From DASXTC01 sp036505635 (GTDB lineage: Bacteria > Acidobacteriota > Polarisedimenticolia > JACPZX01 > DASXTC01), in NCBI GenBank assembly GCA_036505635.1, contig DASXTC010000081.1:23600-87599 (forward strand): a DNA stretch of 64,000 nt. The letters run 5' to 3'. Below are positions 15,727 to 24,452 of this stretch, in pieces (position 1 is the first letter of the stretch; each line of letters begins with the position of its first letter). A program made the position numbers and the translations under genes. The notes below the pieces were generated by a model, which had not been told where the DNA came from, made no database searches, and saw nothing but the letters and a program-made list of their open reading frames with translations.

Positions 15727-16110
15727 ATGGACAAGGGCAGGATGGACAAAAAGACCCTGGAACAATACAGAAAGAAGCTGCTCGAGAAGCGCAAAGAGCT
15801 CACGCAGGCCTACACGAAGAACCGCAGCTACGGGCGCGAATCGGACGAGGGGGGCACCCAGGACCTCGCCGACAAGGCATCCAGCTCGTACACCAAGGAG
15901 TTCCTCTACTCGCTCAGCAACACCGAGCGGCGGATCATCGAGAACGTGGAGGAAGCCATCGAGCGGATGAACGAGGGCGCCTACGGCACCTGCATGGAAT
16001 GCGGCGAGAAGATCTCGAAGAAGCGGCTCGAGGCGGTCCCCTGGGCGATGTACTGCGTACCCTGCCAGGAGCGGATCGAGCAGGGGGTCAAGGAAGAAGT
16101 AACCGACTGA
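15727..16110 (+). CDS. DksA/TraR-family zinc-finger protein
   Basis: The ATG at 15727 follows AAGGAG by five bases and gives 127 residues. A long coiled-coil N-terminal half (LEQYRKKLLEKRKELTQAYTK) is followed by a C4 zinc finger, CMECG, then CVPCQE 17 residues on. The DxxDxA motif of true DksA, at the coiled-coil tip, is not clearly kept; the nearest is QDLADKASSS. Such proteins bind the RNA polymerase secondary channel; whether this one works with ppGpp cannot be read from the sequence. Confidence 0.88.
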   Translation: MDKGRMDKKTLEQYRKKLLEKRKELTQAYTKNRSYGRESDEGGTQDLADKASSSYTKEFLYSLSNTERRIIENVEEAIERMNEGAYGTCMECGEKISKKRLEAVPWAMYCVPCQERIEQGVKEEVTD

Positions 16111-16209
16111 CCGGAACCCGAGGTCAGGTGGTGTGGATCCGTTGAGTCCGGCGGGAGGCCGCATGTTTCCGGCTGGGGCCTGCCGCCGGCGAGCGCTGCC
16201 CGGCAGGCC

Positions 16210-17583
16210 ATGCAGATCCGGACATTTCTCACGATCCTTGGTGCTCTCGCGCTGGTCGCGTTCCTCGCGATCTTCGGAAAGCTCAACCAGCTCCTCCTCG
16301 ATCAGCCATTCCTGATCACCCCGACCCGTTCGGTCCCTCTCTGGACCGTCATGGTGGGTGCTTACCTCGTGGGCGTCCTCACTTTTCTCACCGTCTTCCT
16401 GCTGCGCGGGTCGGCGGATCTCGTGGAGCGATGGAGGCTCCTGCGCGGGCGACGGGCCGGCCGCGCCGTCGACGAGATCTACAACCGCGGCATGGAGGCG
16501 ATCCTCGAAGGACGAGACGAGAAGGCGCTCGAGCACTTCCAGTCGATCCTCTCGCTCGACGCCGAACACTTCCAGGCGCTGGTTCGGGGCGGCGCGGTCC
16601 TGAGGAGCCTCAAGCGGTTCGCCGAGGCGGTCGACCTGCACAAGCGCGCGCACCGGCTCCGGGACGCGGAGCTGGAACCCCTCTACGAGCTCGTGAAGGA
16701 CTACGAAGCGATGGACCAGGTCGGCAAGGCAAAGGTGGTCCTCAACCGCATCATCCAGCTTCGTCCCCGCCGGGCCCTGTCGGCTTACAGGAAGCTGCGC
16801 AAGTACGCGATCGCCGAAGCAGACTGGGCCCGGGCCTGGGAGCTTCAGGGTCTCATCGAGGACCAGATGGAGAAGACCCCCTACAAGCTGGAGGCCGAGC
16901 GTCGGTACAGCATCGGCATCCGCTATGAGATGGCCTGCGCGGCCGCCCGCGAGCGCCACGACAAGGACGCCCTCAACGCACTCCGGAAGCTCGCCAAGTC
17001 GGATCCCGGATTCGTCCCGGCGCACCTCAAGCTGGGCGAGGTCCTCAAGACCCAGGGCCACGCGGAGCAGGCGGTGCACGTCTGGGAGGGCGGTTTCGCG
17101 CAGACCGGCGCGCCGGTCTTCCTGAGCCGGATCGAGGAGCGGTTTCTGGCCGACGAGGATCCCGAGGGCGCGATCCGGGCGGCGCAGGAGGCGGTCGCAC
17201 GCTCCCGGAAGGATTTCCTGCCGCGTTTCTTCCTGGCCAGGCTCTACCTGAGGCTCGAGATGATCGACGAGGCGTACCGCGAGTTCAATTCTCTCTCCGC
17301 GAGGGCCTCCTCCTCGCCGACGCTGCACGCGTGCCTTGGCGCGGTTCTGGAGCGGCGCGGCGCGCATCGTGAGGCGGCGGCCGAGTACCGGCAGATCATC
17401 ACGGATCTCGAATACCTGAAGCTCCAGTACAGGTGCCAGGTCTGCGACGAGCGCTACGCCGAGTGGTCCGACCGGTGCCGCACGTGCGGCGAGTGGAACC
17501 AGGTCGCGCTGGACTTCGGCGAGGATCCCACTCTCGAGGATCTGGGGCTGTCCCCCGGCCCGGTCTACAGCCAGACAGCGTGA
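16210..17583 (+). CDS. LapA-like membrane hairpin fused to LapB-like TPR protein with rubredoxin-type metal site
   Basis: This 457-residue protein starts with two transmembrane segments (about 3-22 and 46-67) separated by a short periplasmic loop, the layout of LapA (DUF1049). Tetratricopeptide-type repeats follow from about residue 85 to 395. It ends with a four-Cys knuckle (Cys409, 412, 423, 426; CQVC and CRTCGEWN), diagnostic of LapB/YciM. In enterobacteria LapA and LapB are separate, adjacent genes that control LpxC turnover and LPS synthesis. Here they appear fused. That it regulates lipid A synthesis is inference from the family. Confidence 0.85.
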   Translation: MQIRTFLTILGALALVAFLAIFGKLNQLLLDQPFLITPTRSVPLWTVMVGAYLVGVLTFLTVFLLRGSADLVERWRLLRGRRAGRAVDEIYNRGMEAILEGRDEKALEHFQSILSLDAEHFQALVRGGAVLRSLKRFAEAVDLHKRAHRLRDAELEPLYELVKDYEAMDQVGKAKVVLNRIIQLRPRRALSAYRKLRKYAIAEADWARAWELQGLIEDQMEKTPYKLEAERRYSIGIRYEMACAAARERHDKDALNALRKLAKSDPGFVPAHLKLGEVLKTQGHAEQAVHVWEGGFAQTGAPVFLSRIEERFLADEDPEGAIRAAQEAVARSRKDFLPRFFLARLYLRLEMIDEAYREFNSLSARASSSPTLHACLGAVLERRGAHREAAAEYRQIITDLEYLKLQYRCQVCDERYAEWSDRCRTCGEWNQVALDFGEDPTLEDLGLSPGPVYSQTA

Positions 17584-17603
17584 GGTTTCCCCGGGAGACC
17601 GTG

Positions 17604-19181
17604 ATGCTTCCGATGGTCCTGATCTCGATGGACGGCTGGGGCTACAGCGCCCGGCTCGAGGGAAACGCCGTGGCCAATTGCGGCGCGACCCATATCGAGT
17701 CGCTCGCCGCACGATATCCGAGCACACTTCTGTCCGCGTCGGGGCTGGCCGTGGGGCTGCCCGAGGGACAGATGGGTAACTCCGAGGTGGGCCACACCTG
17801 CATGGGAGCCGGCCGGATCGTCCTGCAGGATCTGCTGAGGATCTCCAGGGCGATCGAGACGGGCGACATGGCCCGCAACCAGGTCCTGCGTGAGACGATG
17901 GTGGCGCTCGCGCGCGGCGGTGGCGCGCTCCACCTGCTCGGCCTTGTAAGCGACGGCGGAGTGCACAGCCACATCGATCACGCCAGGGGGCTGGTGAGGA
18001 TGGCGCGCGATCTGGGTGTGGCCCGGATCTTCGTGCACGCGTTTCTCGACGGGCGCGACACACCGCCGCGCAGCGCCCACCGGTACATCGCCTCGCTCGA
18101 GGAGCTCTTCAGAACGGAGGGGGCCGGCGCCTTCGCGACGGTGATCGGGCGCTACTGGGCGATGGACCGGGACAACCGGTGGGACCGGACCGAGATCGCA
18201 TACCGCTGCATGACCGAGAGCCCCGAGGCCGACCCGGGCCGCTGGTTCGCGGCGCCTGACGCCGGCGCGGCGCTGGCGGCGGCCTACGAGCGCGGCGAGG
18301 ACGACGAGTTCGTCAAGCCGACGGTCATCACCGGGGCACGCCCCGCCCCCTCGGGCCCGCCCGGCCTGGTGCGCGACGGCGATGGGGTCGTCTTCTTCAA
18401 CTTCCGGGCGGACCGCGCCCGGCAGATGACGAGGGCGTTTACCGAGGACTCGTTTGGACGCTTCGAGCGACAGTGGCGCCCGAGGCTCTCGGCGTACGTC
18501 TGCATGACGCGTTACGACCGGACCTTCGACCTCCCCGTGGCCTTTCCGCCCGCCCCGCTCGAGCAGGTGCTGGGGCAGGTCATCTCCGAGGCGGGGCTCA
18601 GACAGCTCAGGATTGCCGAGACGGAGAAGTACGCGCACGTGACCTTCTTCTTCAACGGCGGCGAGGAGAGGACCTTCGCCGGGGAAGAACGGATCCTGGT
18701 CCCCTCCCCCAATGTGGCCACCTACGACCTGGCGCCGGAGATGAGCGCGGGCCCCGTCACCGACGCGCTGATCGAAAGGCTGCGCGGCGGCGCGAGAGAT
18801 CTGGTCGTGATCCTCAACTTCGCCAACGCCGACATGGTGGGGCACACCGGCCTGTACGAGCCGACCCTGAGGGCCTGCCGGTTCGTGGACGAGTGCGTCG
18901 GACGGATCGCGCGCGAGGTGCTGCCGATGGGGGGCTCTCTCCTCGTGACGGCCGATCACGGCAACGCCGAGCAGATGATCGACTCGCGCACCGGGGGCCC
19001 TCTGACGGCCCACACCCTGAACCCGGTGCCCTTGATCGTGGCCGCCGAAGACCTTCCGCCTGACGCCGTGAGCGCGCCGCCCCGCCCGGGCGGGACCCTG
19101 GCGGACATCGCGCCCACCATGCTCGCGCTGCTGGGGCTGCCTCAGCCTGCCGAGATGACCGGCGCCAGCCTGCTGCCGTGA
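17604..19181 (+). CDS. gpmI: 2,3-bisphosphoglycerate-independent phosphoglycerate mutase
   Basis: This 525-residue enzyme interconverts 3- and 2-phosphoglycerate. Signatures: LISMDGWG at the N-terminus, MGNSEVGHTCMGAGRIVLQD containing the catalytic Ser of the NSEVGH motif (family position Ser62), HAFLDGRDTPP, GRYWAMDRDNRW, NFRADRARQMTRAF, EKYAHVTFFFNGGEE, NFANADMVGHTG and TADHGNAEQM. Start ATG 17604; GTG 17601 is adjacent and equally possible. Its TGA overlaps the GTG of comF. Confidence 0.97.
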   Translation: MLPMVLISMDGWGYSARLEGNAVANCGATHIESLAARYPSTLLSASGLAVGLPEGQMGNSEVGHTCMGAGRIVLQDLLRISRAIETGDMARNQVLRETMVALARGGGALHLLGLVSDGGVHSHIDHARGLVRMARDLGVARIFVHAFLDGRDTPPRSAHRYIASLEELFRTEGAGAFATVIGRYWAMDRDNRWDRTEIAYRCMTESPEADPGRWFAAPDAGAALAAAYERGEDDEFVKPTVITGARPAPSGPPGLVRDGDGVVFFNFRADRARQMTRAFTEDSFGRFERQWRPRLSAYVCMTRYDRTFDLPVAFPPAPLEQVLGQVISEAGLRQLRIAETEKYAHVTFFFNGGEERTFAGEERILVPSPNVATYDLAPEMSAGPVTDALIERLRGGARDLVVILNFANADMVGHTGLYEPTLRACRFVDECVGRIAREVLPMGGSLLVTADHGNAEQMIDSRTGGPLTAHTLNPVPLIVAAEDLPPDAVSAPPRPGGTLADIAPTMLALLGLPQPAEMTGASLLP

Positions 19182-19924
19182 CCGGCCCGAGCCGTTTGAT
19201 CGCGCGGGGGCCGGCCGCTATGATGCTCCGATCCATCGCCATCGCCGCAGCGCGCACTGCCTCGAGGCTGGCGCGTCCTTTCGTGGAGACGGCCCTCGCG
19301 GCCGCATGTCCGGTTTGCGCCGGCCCGCTCGGCGAGCACAGAGGAGGCGTCTGTCTGAGCTGCTGGAGCGAGGTGATCGAGACGCCGGTCGCGAGGCAGG
19401 AGCGGCCGATCCGGCACCTGAGGACCCTGACCGCCCTGGGCCCCTACGAAGGGCGTCTGAGGGGGATCATCAGGTGCCTCAAGTTCTCGGATCTCCCCGG
19501 GCTCGGTTCCGAGCTGGGCGAGCGGCTGGCGCCGCGGCTGGAGGACCTCTCCGACCGCATCGATTTGATCGTGCCCGTGCCGCTCCATCGGTGGCGGCGA
19601 TGGCGGCGCGGGTACAACCAGGCGGCGTTGATCGCGGTCGCAGCCGGACGACGACTTGGCATGCAGGTGGCGCCGCGAGCCCTGGTCAGACGCCGGGCCA
19701 CGAGGTCCCAGACCGGACGCGCGCGCCGGGACCGGGTGGACAACGTGCGCGGCGCCTTCGAGGCAGGGCGCATCCGCCCCGCGGGCGGCAGGGTCCTGCT
19801 GATCGATGATGTCGTGACCACCGGTGCCACTCTCTCGGAATGCGCCAGGACCTTGAAGGCGGCGGGGGCTCGAACCGTCCACGCCTGCGCGGCCGCGCGG
19901 ACCCTTTCACGAAGTGACTCATAA
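19178..19924 (+). CDS. comF: ComF-family phosphoribosyltransferase-like protein
   Basis: This 248-residue protein has an N-terminal zinc-ribbon-like pair (CPVCAGPLGEHRGGVCLSC) and a C-terminal phosphoribosyltransferase fold with the PRPP-binding loop VLLIDDVVTTGATLSECA. Between them lie KFSDLPGLGSELGERLA and VPLHRWRRWRRGYNQA, as usual in ComF. In competent bacteria ComF acts with the DNA-uptake machinery; no other competence gene is in the window. The GTG start overlaps the gpmI stop (GTGA). Confidence 0.92.
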   Translation: MTGPSRLIARGPAAMMLRSIAIAAARTASRLARPFVETALAAACPVCAGPLGEHRGGVCLSCWSEVIETPVARQERPIRHLRTLTALGPYEGRLRGIIRCLKFSDLPGLGSELGERLAPRLEDLSDRIDLIVPVPLHRWRRWRRGYNQAALIAVAAGRRLGMQVAPRALVRRRATRSQTGRARRDRVDNVRGAFEAGRIRPAGGRVLLIDDVVTTGATLSECARTLKAAGARTVHACAAARTLSRSDS

Positions 19925-19934
19925 AGGAAGGCAG

Positions 19935-20909
19935 ATGATGAGACTCGACGGGCGCCCCTTCGCAGGTGCGTCGATCCTGGCCGCGATTGCGGTTCTGACG
20001 ATGCTCCCCGCCGCGGCGGCGGAGCAGGAGGCCGGGGCCTCCCCGATCCAGGCCACCCTCGAATACATCCGTCCCTTCAACTACGGCGGCGATCCGCTGC
20101 TCATCCGCCTCGGCATCTTCAATACCGGAGCCCGCCCCTACGACAACTCGGCGGGTATCAACCTGTTCGGCGGGCTCAAGGTCACCAGCGCCTCCGGAAC
20201 CAGGCTCACCATGAAGGGCAAGGCGGAGATCGACCCGAAGGTCCAGCCCGCGGTTCTGGCCCCGGGCGGGTTCTTCGGCATGATCCAGGACATCACGCCT
20301 CTGCTACCGGACATCGCGAAGGCCGGCACCTACACGATCTCCTGGGAAGGCTCGGGGCTCTCGGCGCCGCCCGTCACGGTGAAGGTACTGCCGAAGTTCG
20401 AGCCTTCCGAGGCGTACGTCGCCGTGATCGAGACCGACTACGGGTACCTCGAGTTCGACCTGAAGTCGAAAGAGGCGCCCCGGCACGTGCAGAACTTCTA
20501 TGACCTCGCGCTCTTCGGGTTCTACGACAACACGCCCCTGTTCCAGGTGATCAAAGGCGTCGAGGTGCGCGGCGGAGATCCTTCGGGCACCGGCTTCGGC
20601 GGGGTCGGCTACAACCTGTCCCCCGAGATCGCCACGGAGCTCAAGCATCGCCGCGGGACACTCTCGTCGGTGAAACTTGGGGAGCAGAAGCAGGACAGCG
20701 GATCGCAGTTCGTCATCACGCTGTCGCCACACGAGCCCTACGACGGAGCCTTGTCGATCTTCGGAGAGCTGCGCAAGGGGGACGACGTCCTTTCGGCGAT
20801 TGAGAACATCCCCACCAGCGGACAACGCGATCAGCCCCCGCACTTCAGGCCTCTCAAGCCGATTGTGGTCAGGAGCGTCACCGTGAGGAAGGCCGCGGAG
20901 CCCTCCTGA
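19935..20909 (+). CDS. Secreted cyclophilin-type peptidyl-prolyl isomerase with N-terminal beta domain
   Basis: The ATG at 19935 follows AAGGAAGG and yields 324 residues with a signal peptide (SILAAIAVLTMLPAAAA). Residues ~35-155 are a beta-rich domain of unknown role, followed by a cyclophilin domain from ~165. Recognisable elements are YGYLEFDLKSKEAPRHVQNF, FYDNTPLFQVIKG, GGDPSGTGFGG, RRGTLSSVKL, DSGSQFVITLSPHEPYDGALSIFGEL. It is probably a periplasmic or lipid-free exported folding factor. The usual FHR near the N-terminus of the active site reads FQV, so the catalytic Arg is missing and activity may be weak or absent. Confidence 0.88.
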   Translation: MMRLDGRPFAGASILAAIAVLTMLPAAAAEQEAGASPIQATLEYIRPFNYGGDPLLIRLGIFNTGARPYDNSAGINLFGGLKVTSASGTRLTMKGKAEIDPKVQPAVLAPGGFFGMIQDITPLLPDIAKAGTYTISWEGSGLSAPPVTVKVLPKFEPSEAYVAVIETDYGYLEFDLKSKEAPRHVQNFYDLALFGFYDNTPLFQVIKGVEVRGGDPSGTGFGGVGYNLSPEIATELKHRRGTLSSVKLGEQKQDSGSQFVITLSPHEPYDGALSIFGELRKGDDVLSAIENIPTSGQRDQPPHFRPLKPIVVRSVTVRKAAEPS

Positions 20910-20986
20910 GGCAAGGGACGCTGAGGGCCGCACGGCCGGCCCCCCTGCCGCTGCACGACCGGGGCGGGATTCACGCAGCCGCGATC

Positions 20987-22960
20987 GTGCTGGCGGCCCT
21001 TCTCGTGAGCGCCGGCACCCTGGGCAACGGGCTCGTTTTCGACGATCACCTCCTCATGGGCGGCAACGCCCCGGTCATCCGGGGCGAGCAGCCTCTGTCG
21101 AGCGCCTTCACGTACCGCTACTGGGGCGTGGCCGACGAAGCTTCGCCCAACGAGCTGTACCGGCCGGTCGCCATCGCGAGCCTCGCGCTCAACGCGCGAG
21201 TGCTGGGGGATGGCCCGGTTTCGCTGCATGCCGTCAACATCCTCCTGCACTCGCTCAACGCGCTGATGGTCTACCTCCTGATCCGCAAGCTGTTCGATCG
21301 GCCGATCCTCGCGCTGATCGCGGCGTTGATCTTCGCGGTGCATCCCATCGCCACCGAAGCGGTGGCGGCCGTGGCGGGGAGGGCCGACCTGCTCGCGACC
21401 TTCTTCCTCCTGGCGGCGTCGCTCCTGGGGCTCGTCGCCTGCCGCCGGCGCGGGAAATGGATCCTGGCCGGGGGGCTGGGGCTGGCCCTGGTCACGTTCA
21501 TGGGCGCGCTCTCCAAGGAGAGCGTCTTCGCCGCGCCGCTGGTCACGGCCGCGGTGCTGGGATCCGACGCTCGCCGGCACCATGGAAACCGCGACGCCTA
21601 CCGGCACTATCTGATCACGGCGGGGACCCTGGCATGCATCCAGGTCTTCGTCCTGTTGATGGTCATGGTGCTGAGGTTCGGCATCCTCGGGTACGTCTAC
21701 AGGTCGGAACCGCCCTCCAGCCCCTCGACGGCCTACCTCGCCTTCGTCAACAACCCGATCCAGTTCGCCGAGCCGCTTGGCCGCGTGCTCACCGCGCTGC
21801 GCGTGGCCGTGATGGGGGCCGGGCTGCTGATCTTCCCTCTGCGCCTCTCGGCCGACTACTCCTACAACGCGCTGCCCGTGACGTCGGGCGTGCCCGGGGC
21901 CGCAGACATCGCCGCGGTGGTCTTTCTCGCGCTCTATCTCGGAGTGCTGTTCTTCTCGGCGCGGCGCTTTCCCGTGGCGATGTTCGCGCTCTCGTGGTCC
22001 GCGCTCACCTACCTGATCGTCTCGAACCTGCTCTTTCCGATCGGGACCATCTTCGGCGAGAGGCTGCTCTACCTGCCGTCGATCGGCTTCGCCCTCCTGC
22101 TCGCGGCCGGCCTGACGCGCCTGGGAGGGCGCGCCCCGCTGTGGCGCGGGACGGCGGCCGCGCTGACCGCCCTGCTCCTGATTCTGTACGGCGCGCGCTT
22201 CACCGCGCGCTGCCGCGACTGGGTCGACGACGAGCATCTCTTCCAGGCCGCGGTCGCCGTCAATCCGGGAAGTGCGAAGGCCCACAGCAACTACGCCGCC
22301 ACCCTGCAGTTCGCGGGCCGGTACGACGCGGCGATCGAGCACTATGGAGTGGCGCTGCGGATCGCTCCCGGCCTGACGGGCAGCGGGATCAGCCTCGCGA
22401 GGATCCTCACCCTGCAGGGACGGCCCGACGAGGCGGTGCGCCAGTACCAGAAGGTGATCGAGCGGGATGACGGAATCTCCGTGGCGTGGAGCGGGCTGGG
22501 CCTCGCGCACGAGGCGGCCGGCAATGATTCGGCGGCGGAGAGCGCCTTTCGGAAGGCGCTCTCGCTGTCGCTCGGTCGCAACCAGGAGGCGATCCTGGGG
22601 CTCGCCCGCGTCATGCAGCGCACGTCGCGGGAGGAGCAATCCGTCGATCTGCTCGAACGGATGGCCAAGGCGAATCCGGGCGCTCCGGAAGTGCGCGAGG
22701 AGTTGGCGCAGGCGCACTATCGGCTCGGAGTCCTCAGGCTCGGCCAGGAGCGCCCCGAGGAGTTTCTCTCGGAGATGGGACGCGCCGTCGAGCTGGACCC
22801 GCGGCACGGCCCGGCCCACTACAACCTCGCGGTGGCCGCCCTGGAGCGAGGAGACACCGCGCAGGCGCGTGACCACGCCCGCGCGGCGCTCCTTGCAGGA
22901 TACGAGCTACCCCCCGGCTTCCTCGAGGCGTGCGGGATCCAGGCGACCCCTCCACCATGA
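20987..22960 (+). CDS. TMTC-type polytopic membrane protein with C-terminal TPR repeats
   Basis: This 657-residue protein has about ten hydrophobic segments in the first ~420 residues and TPR repeats in the rest (AKAHSNYAATLQFAGRYDAAIEHY and following). The early loop NGLVFDDHLLM and the NELYRPV segment match the TMTC/DUF1736 group, some members of which are O-mannosyltransferases. The acceptor and sugar donor are unknown here. GTG at 20987 is the first usable start, although the frame is open a further 26 codons upstream without ATG, GTG or TTG. The N-terminal membrane segment may therefore be slightly longer than annotated. Confidence 0.85.
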   Translation: MLAALLVSAGTLGNGLVFDDHLLMGGNAPVIRGEQPLSSAFTYRYWGVADEASPNELYRPVAIASLALNARVLGDGPVSLHAVNILLHSLNALMVYLLIRKLFDRPILALIAALIFAVHPIATEAVAAVAGRADLLATFFLLAASLLGLVACRRRGKWILAGGLGLALVTFMGALSKESVFAAPLVTAAVLGSDARRHHGNRDAYRHYLITAGTLACIQVFVLLMVMVLRFGILGYVYRSEPPSSPSTAYLAFVNNPIQFAEPLGRVLTALRVAVMGAGLLIFPLRLSADYSYNALPVTSGVPGAADIAAVVFLALYLGVLFFSARRFPVAMFALSWSALTYLIVSNLLFPIGTIFGERLLYLPSIGFALLLAAGLTRLGGRAPLWRGTAAALTALLLILYGARFTARCRDWVDDEHLFQAAVAVNPGSAKAHSNYAATLQFAGRYDAAIEHYGVALRIAPGLTGSGISLARILTLQGRPDEAVRQYQKVIERDDGISVAWSGLGLAHEAAGNDSAAESAFRKALSLSLGRNQEAILGLARVMQRTSREEQSVDLLERMAKANPGAPEVREELAQAHYRLGVLRLGQERPEEFLSEMGRAVELDPRHGPAHYNLAVAALERGDTAQARDHARAALLAGYELPPGFLEACGIQATPPP

Positions 22961-23098
22961 GAGGGTCGGCCGCGTCCGGCACCACGGACGGTGCCGGCCT
23001 TGTCAAGCTCCGCCGCCATGAGGTAGGGTCCTGCGATGACGCGGCCCGAGGCCCTCTCTCCGGCCCTTCATATTCAAGCCTTCATGCGAGGGAACCTC

Positions 23099-23863
23099 AT
23101 GCCTGAGCTTTCGGGAAAATCGGCGCTGGTCACGGGAGGAGGCAGCGGGATCGGCAGGGCGATCGCGCTCGCCTTCGCGCGGGAGGGGGCCCGAGTGGTC
23201 ATCGCCGGACGGCGTCCCGGTCCATTGCGCGAAACCGCCTCGTCGGCCCCCGGCGGATCCATCCACTGCGTCACGGCGGACGTCACGCTCGAGGAGGACC
23301 GGGTCCGCCTCGTCGAGACGACGGTTGCGACCCTCGGGTCGCTCGATCTGCTGGTCAACAGCGCCGGGATTCTCGAAGGAGGCACCTTCGAGTCCACGGA
23401 CCTCGAGGCGTGGGACCGCACCATGGACATCAACGTGAGATCGGTCCTCGCTCTCACGCGCCTGGCGGCGCCGCATCTGATCGCGCGGCGTGGAAACATC
23501 GTCAACCTGTCGAGCGTGGCCGGGCTGCGCCCCTACGCGGGAGTGCTCGCCTACTGCGTGAGCAAGGCCGCCGTCGACCAGCTCACGCGATGCCTCTCCC
23601 TGGAGCTGGCGCCCAGGGGGGTCCGGGTCAACGCCCTCAATCCGGGGGTGGTGGTGACGAACCTGCACCTCAGCGGTGGGATGAGCGAGACCGACTACGC
23701 CGCTTTTCTGGAGCGCGGCAAGAGCACGCACCCGCTCGGGCGTGTGGGAGCCGCGGAGGAAGTGGCGTCGCTGGCTCTCTTTCTCGCGTCGGATCGGGCC
23801 GGCTGGATCACCGGCGGCACCTTCAGCGTGGACGGCGGGAGGGCTCTGGCTTCGGCGCGGTGA
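23099..23863 (+). CDS. Short-chain dehydrogenase/reductase
   Basis: This is a 254-residue classical SDR. It has the Rossmann TGGGSGIGRAIA, the NSAG motif (LLVNSAGILEGG), NIVNLSSVAG with catalytic Ser, and YCVSKAAVDQL carrying the catalytic Tyr and Lys. An R residue after the second strand (IAGRRPG) favours NADPH. GAGGGAACC lies just before ATG 23099; the ATG at 23036, with GAGGTAGGG upstream, is an alternative that adds 21 residues. The substrate cannot be read. Its 3' end overlaps the convergent cvpA gene by 41 bases. Confidence 0.92.
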   Translation: MPELSGKSALVTGGGSGIGRAIALAFAREGARVVIAGRRPGPLRETASSAPGGSIHCVTADVTLEEDRVRLVETTVATLGSLDLLVNSAGILEGGTFESTDLEAWDRTMDINVRSVLALTRLAAPHLIARRGNIVNLSSVAGLRPYAGVLAYCVSKAAVDQLTRCLSLELAPRGVRVNALNPGVVVTNLHLSGGMSETDYAAFLERGKSTHPLGRVGAAEEVASLALFLASDRAGWITGGTFSVDGGRALASAR

Positions 23864-24452
23864 TCTCTTTCGTGGCTTCGCCGGCCTTCCGCTGGACCGC
23901 CACGCCCGCGGCCAGAAGGGATTTCGCCGCCAGGGTGAAGCGCTCGCGTATCGGCTCGGGCGCCGCGACCTTGAGGTACTCCCCCCCTGCCACCGCGTAG
24001 GGCGCGAGACGCGAGCCCTGCATCAGTGAGCCACCGTCGGGCGCCGAGAGCGCCAGAAGCGGGACCGTGGCGGCGCACAGCACCAGGATTCCCACCAGGA
24101 GCCCCAGGGCCGCCCCCGCCATGCGGTTGAGCCACCCGAGCTTGACCGCCCCCAGCGCCCGCGTCACCAGCCACGCCAGCACGCCCACCGCGATCACGAC
24201 GCCCAGAAAGATCAGGATGAACGCGGCGATGCGATGCCCCCCGAAACCGGCCCCGCCGCCCGACGACGGCACGATCCTCCTGAGAGGCACGGCGACCGTC
24301 TCGCACCAGCGCAAGCCCAGGATCCATCCGAGGATCACCGCGGCGAACCCGAAGACGAGCCGGACCATTCCGCGCAGCAGGCCGAAGAGCGCGAAGCCGG
24401 CGAGCAGGATCACCACGATGACATCGAAGGCCGCGAACCCCGAGCCGCTCAT
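23823..24452 (-). CDS. cvpA: CvpA-family membrane protein
   Basis: This 209-residue protein has four hydrophobic segments (about 8-28, 30-46, 70-95 and 107-130) and the CvpA features FDVIVVILLAGFALFGLLRGMVR and LNRMAGAALGLLVGIL. CvpA proteins are inner-membrane proteins linked to colicin V secretion and envelope stress resistance. The ATG overlaps the TGA of the upstream metallo-beta-lactamase-fold gene by four bases. The charged C-terminus (APKPEPSRRPR) is encoded inside the overlap with the SDR gene. Confidence 0.9.
   Translation of the reverse strand: MSGSGFAAFDVIVVILLAGFALFGLLRGMVRLVFGFAAVILGWILGLRWCETVAVPLRRIVPSSGGGAGFGGHRIAAFILIFLGVVIAVGVLAWLVTRALGAVKLGWLNRMAGAALGLLVGILVLCAATVPLLALSAPDGGSLMQGSRLAPYAVAGGEYLKVAAPEPIRERFTLAAKSLLAAGVAVQRKAGEATKEITAPKPEPSRRPR

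Noticed and set aside
20831..22876. 681-codon open frame on the minus strand
   Set aside because: It is antisense to the TMTC-type gene and the cyclophilin end. The translation is rich in Arg, Gly, Gln and His with no recognisable domain.
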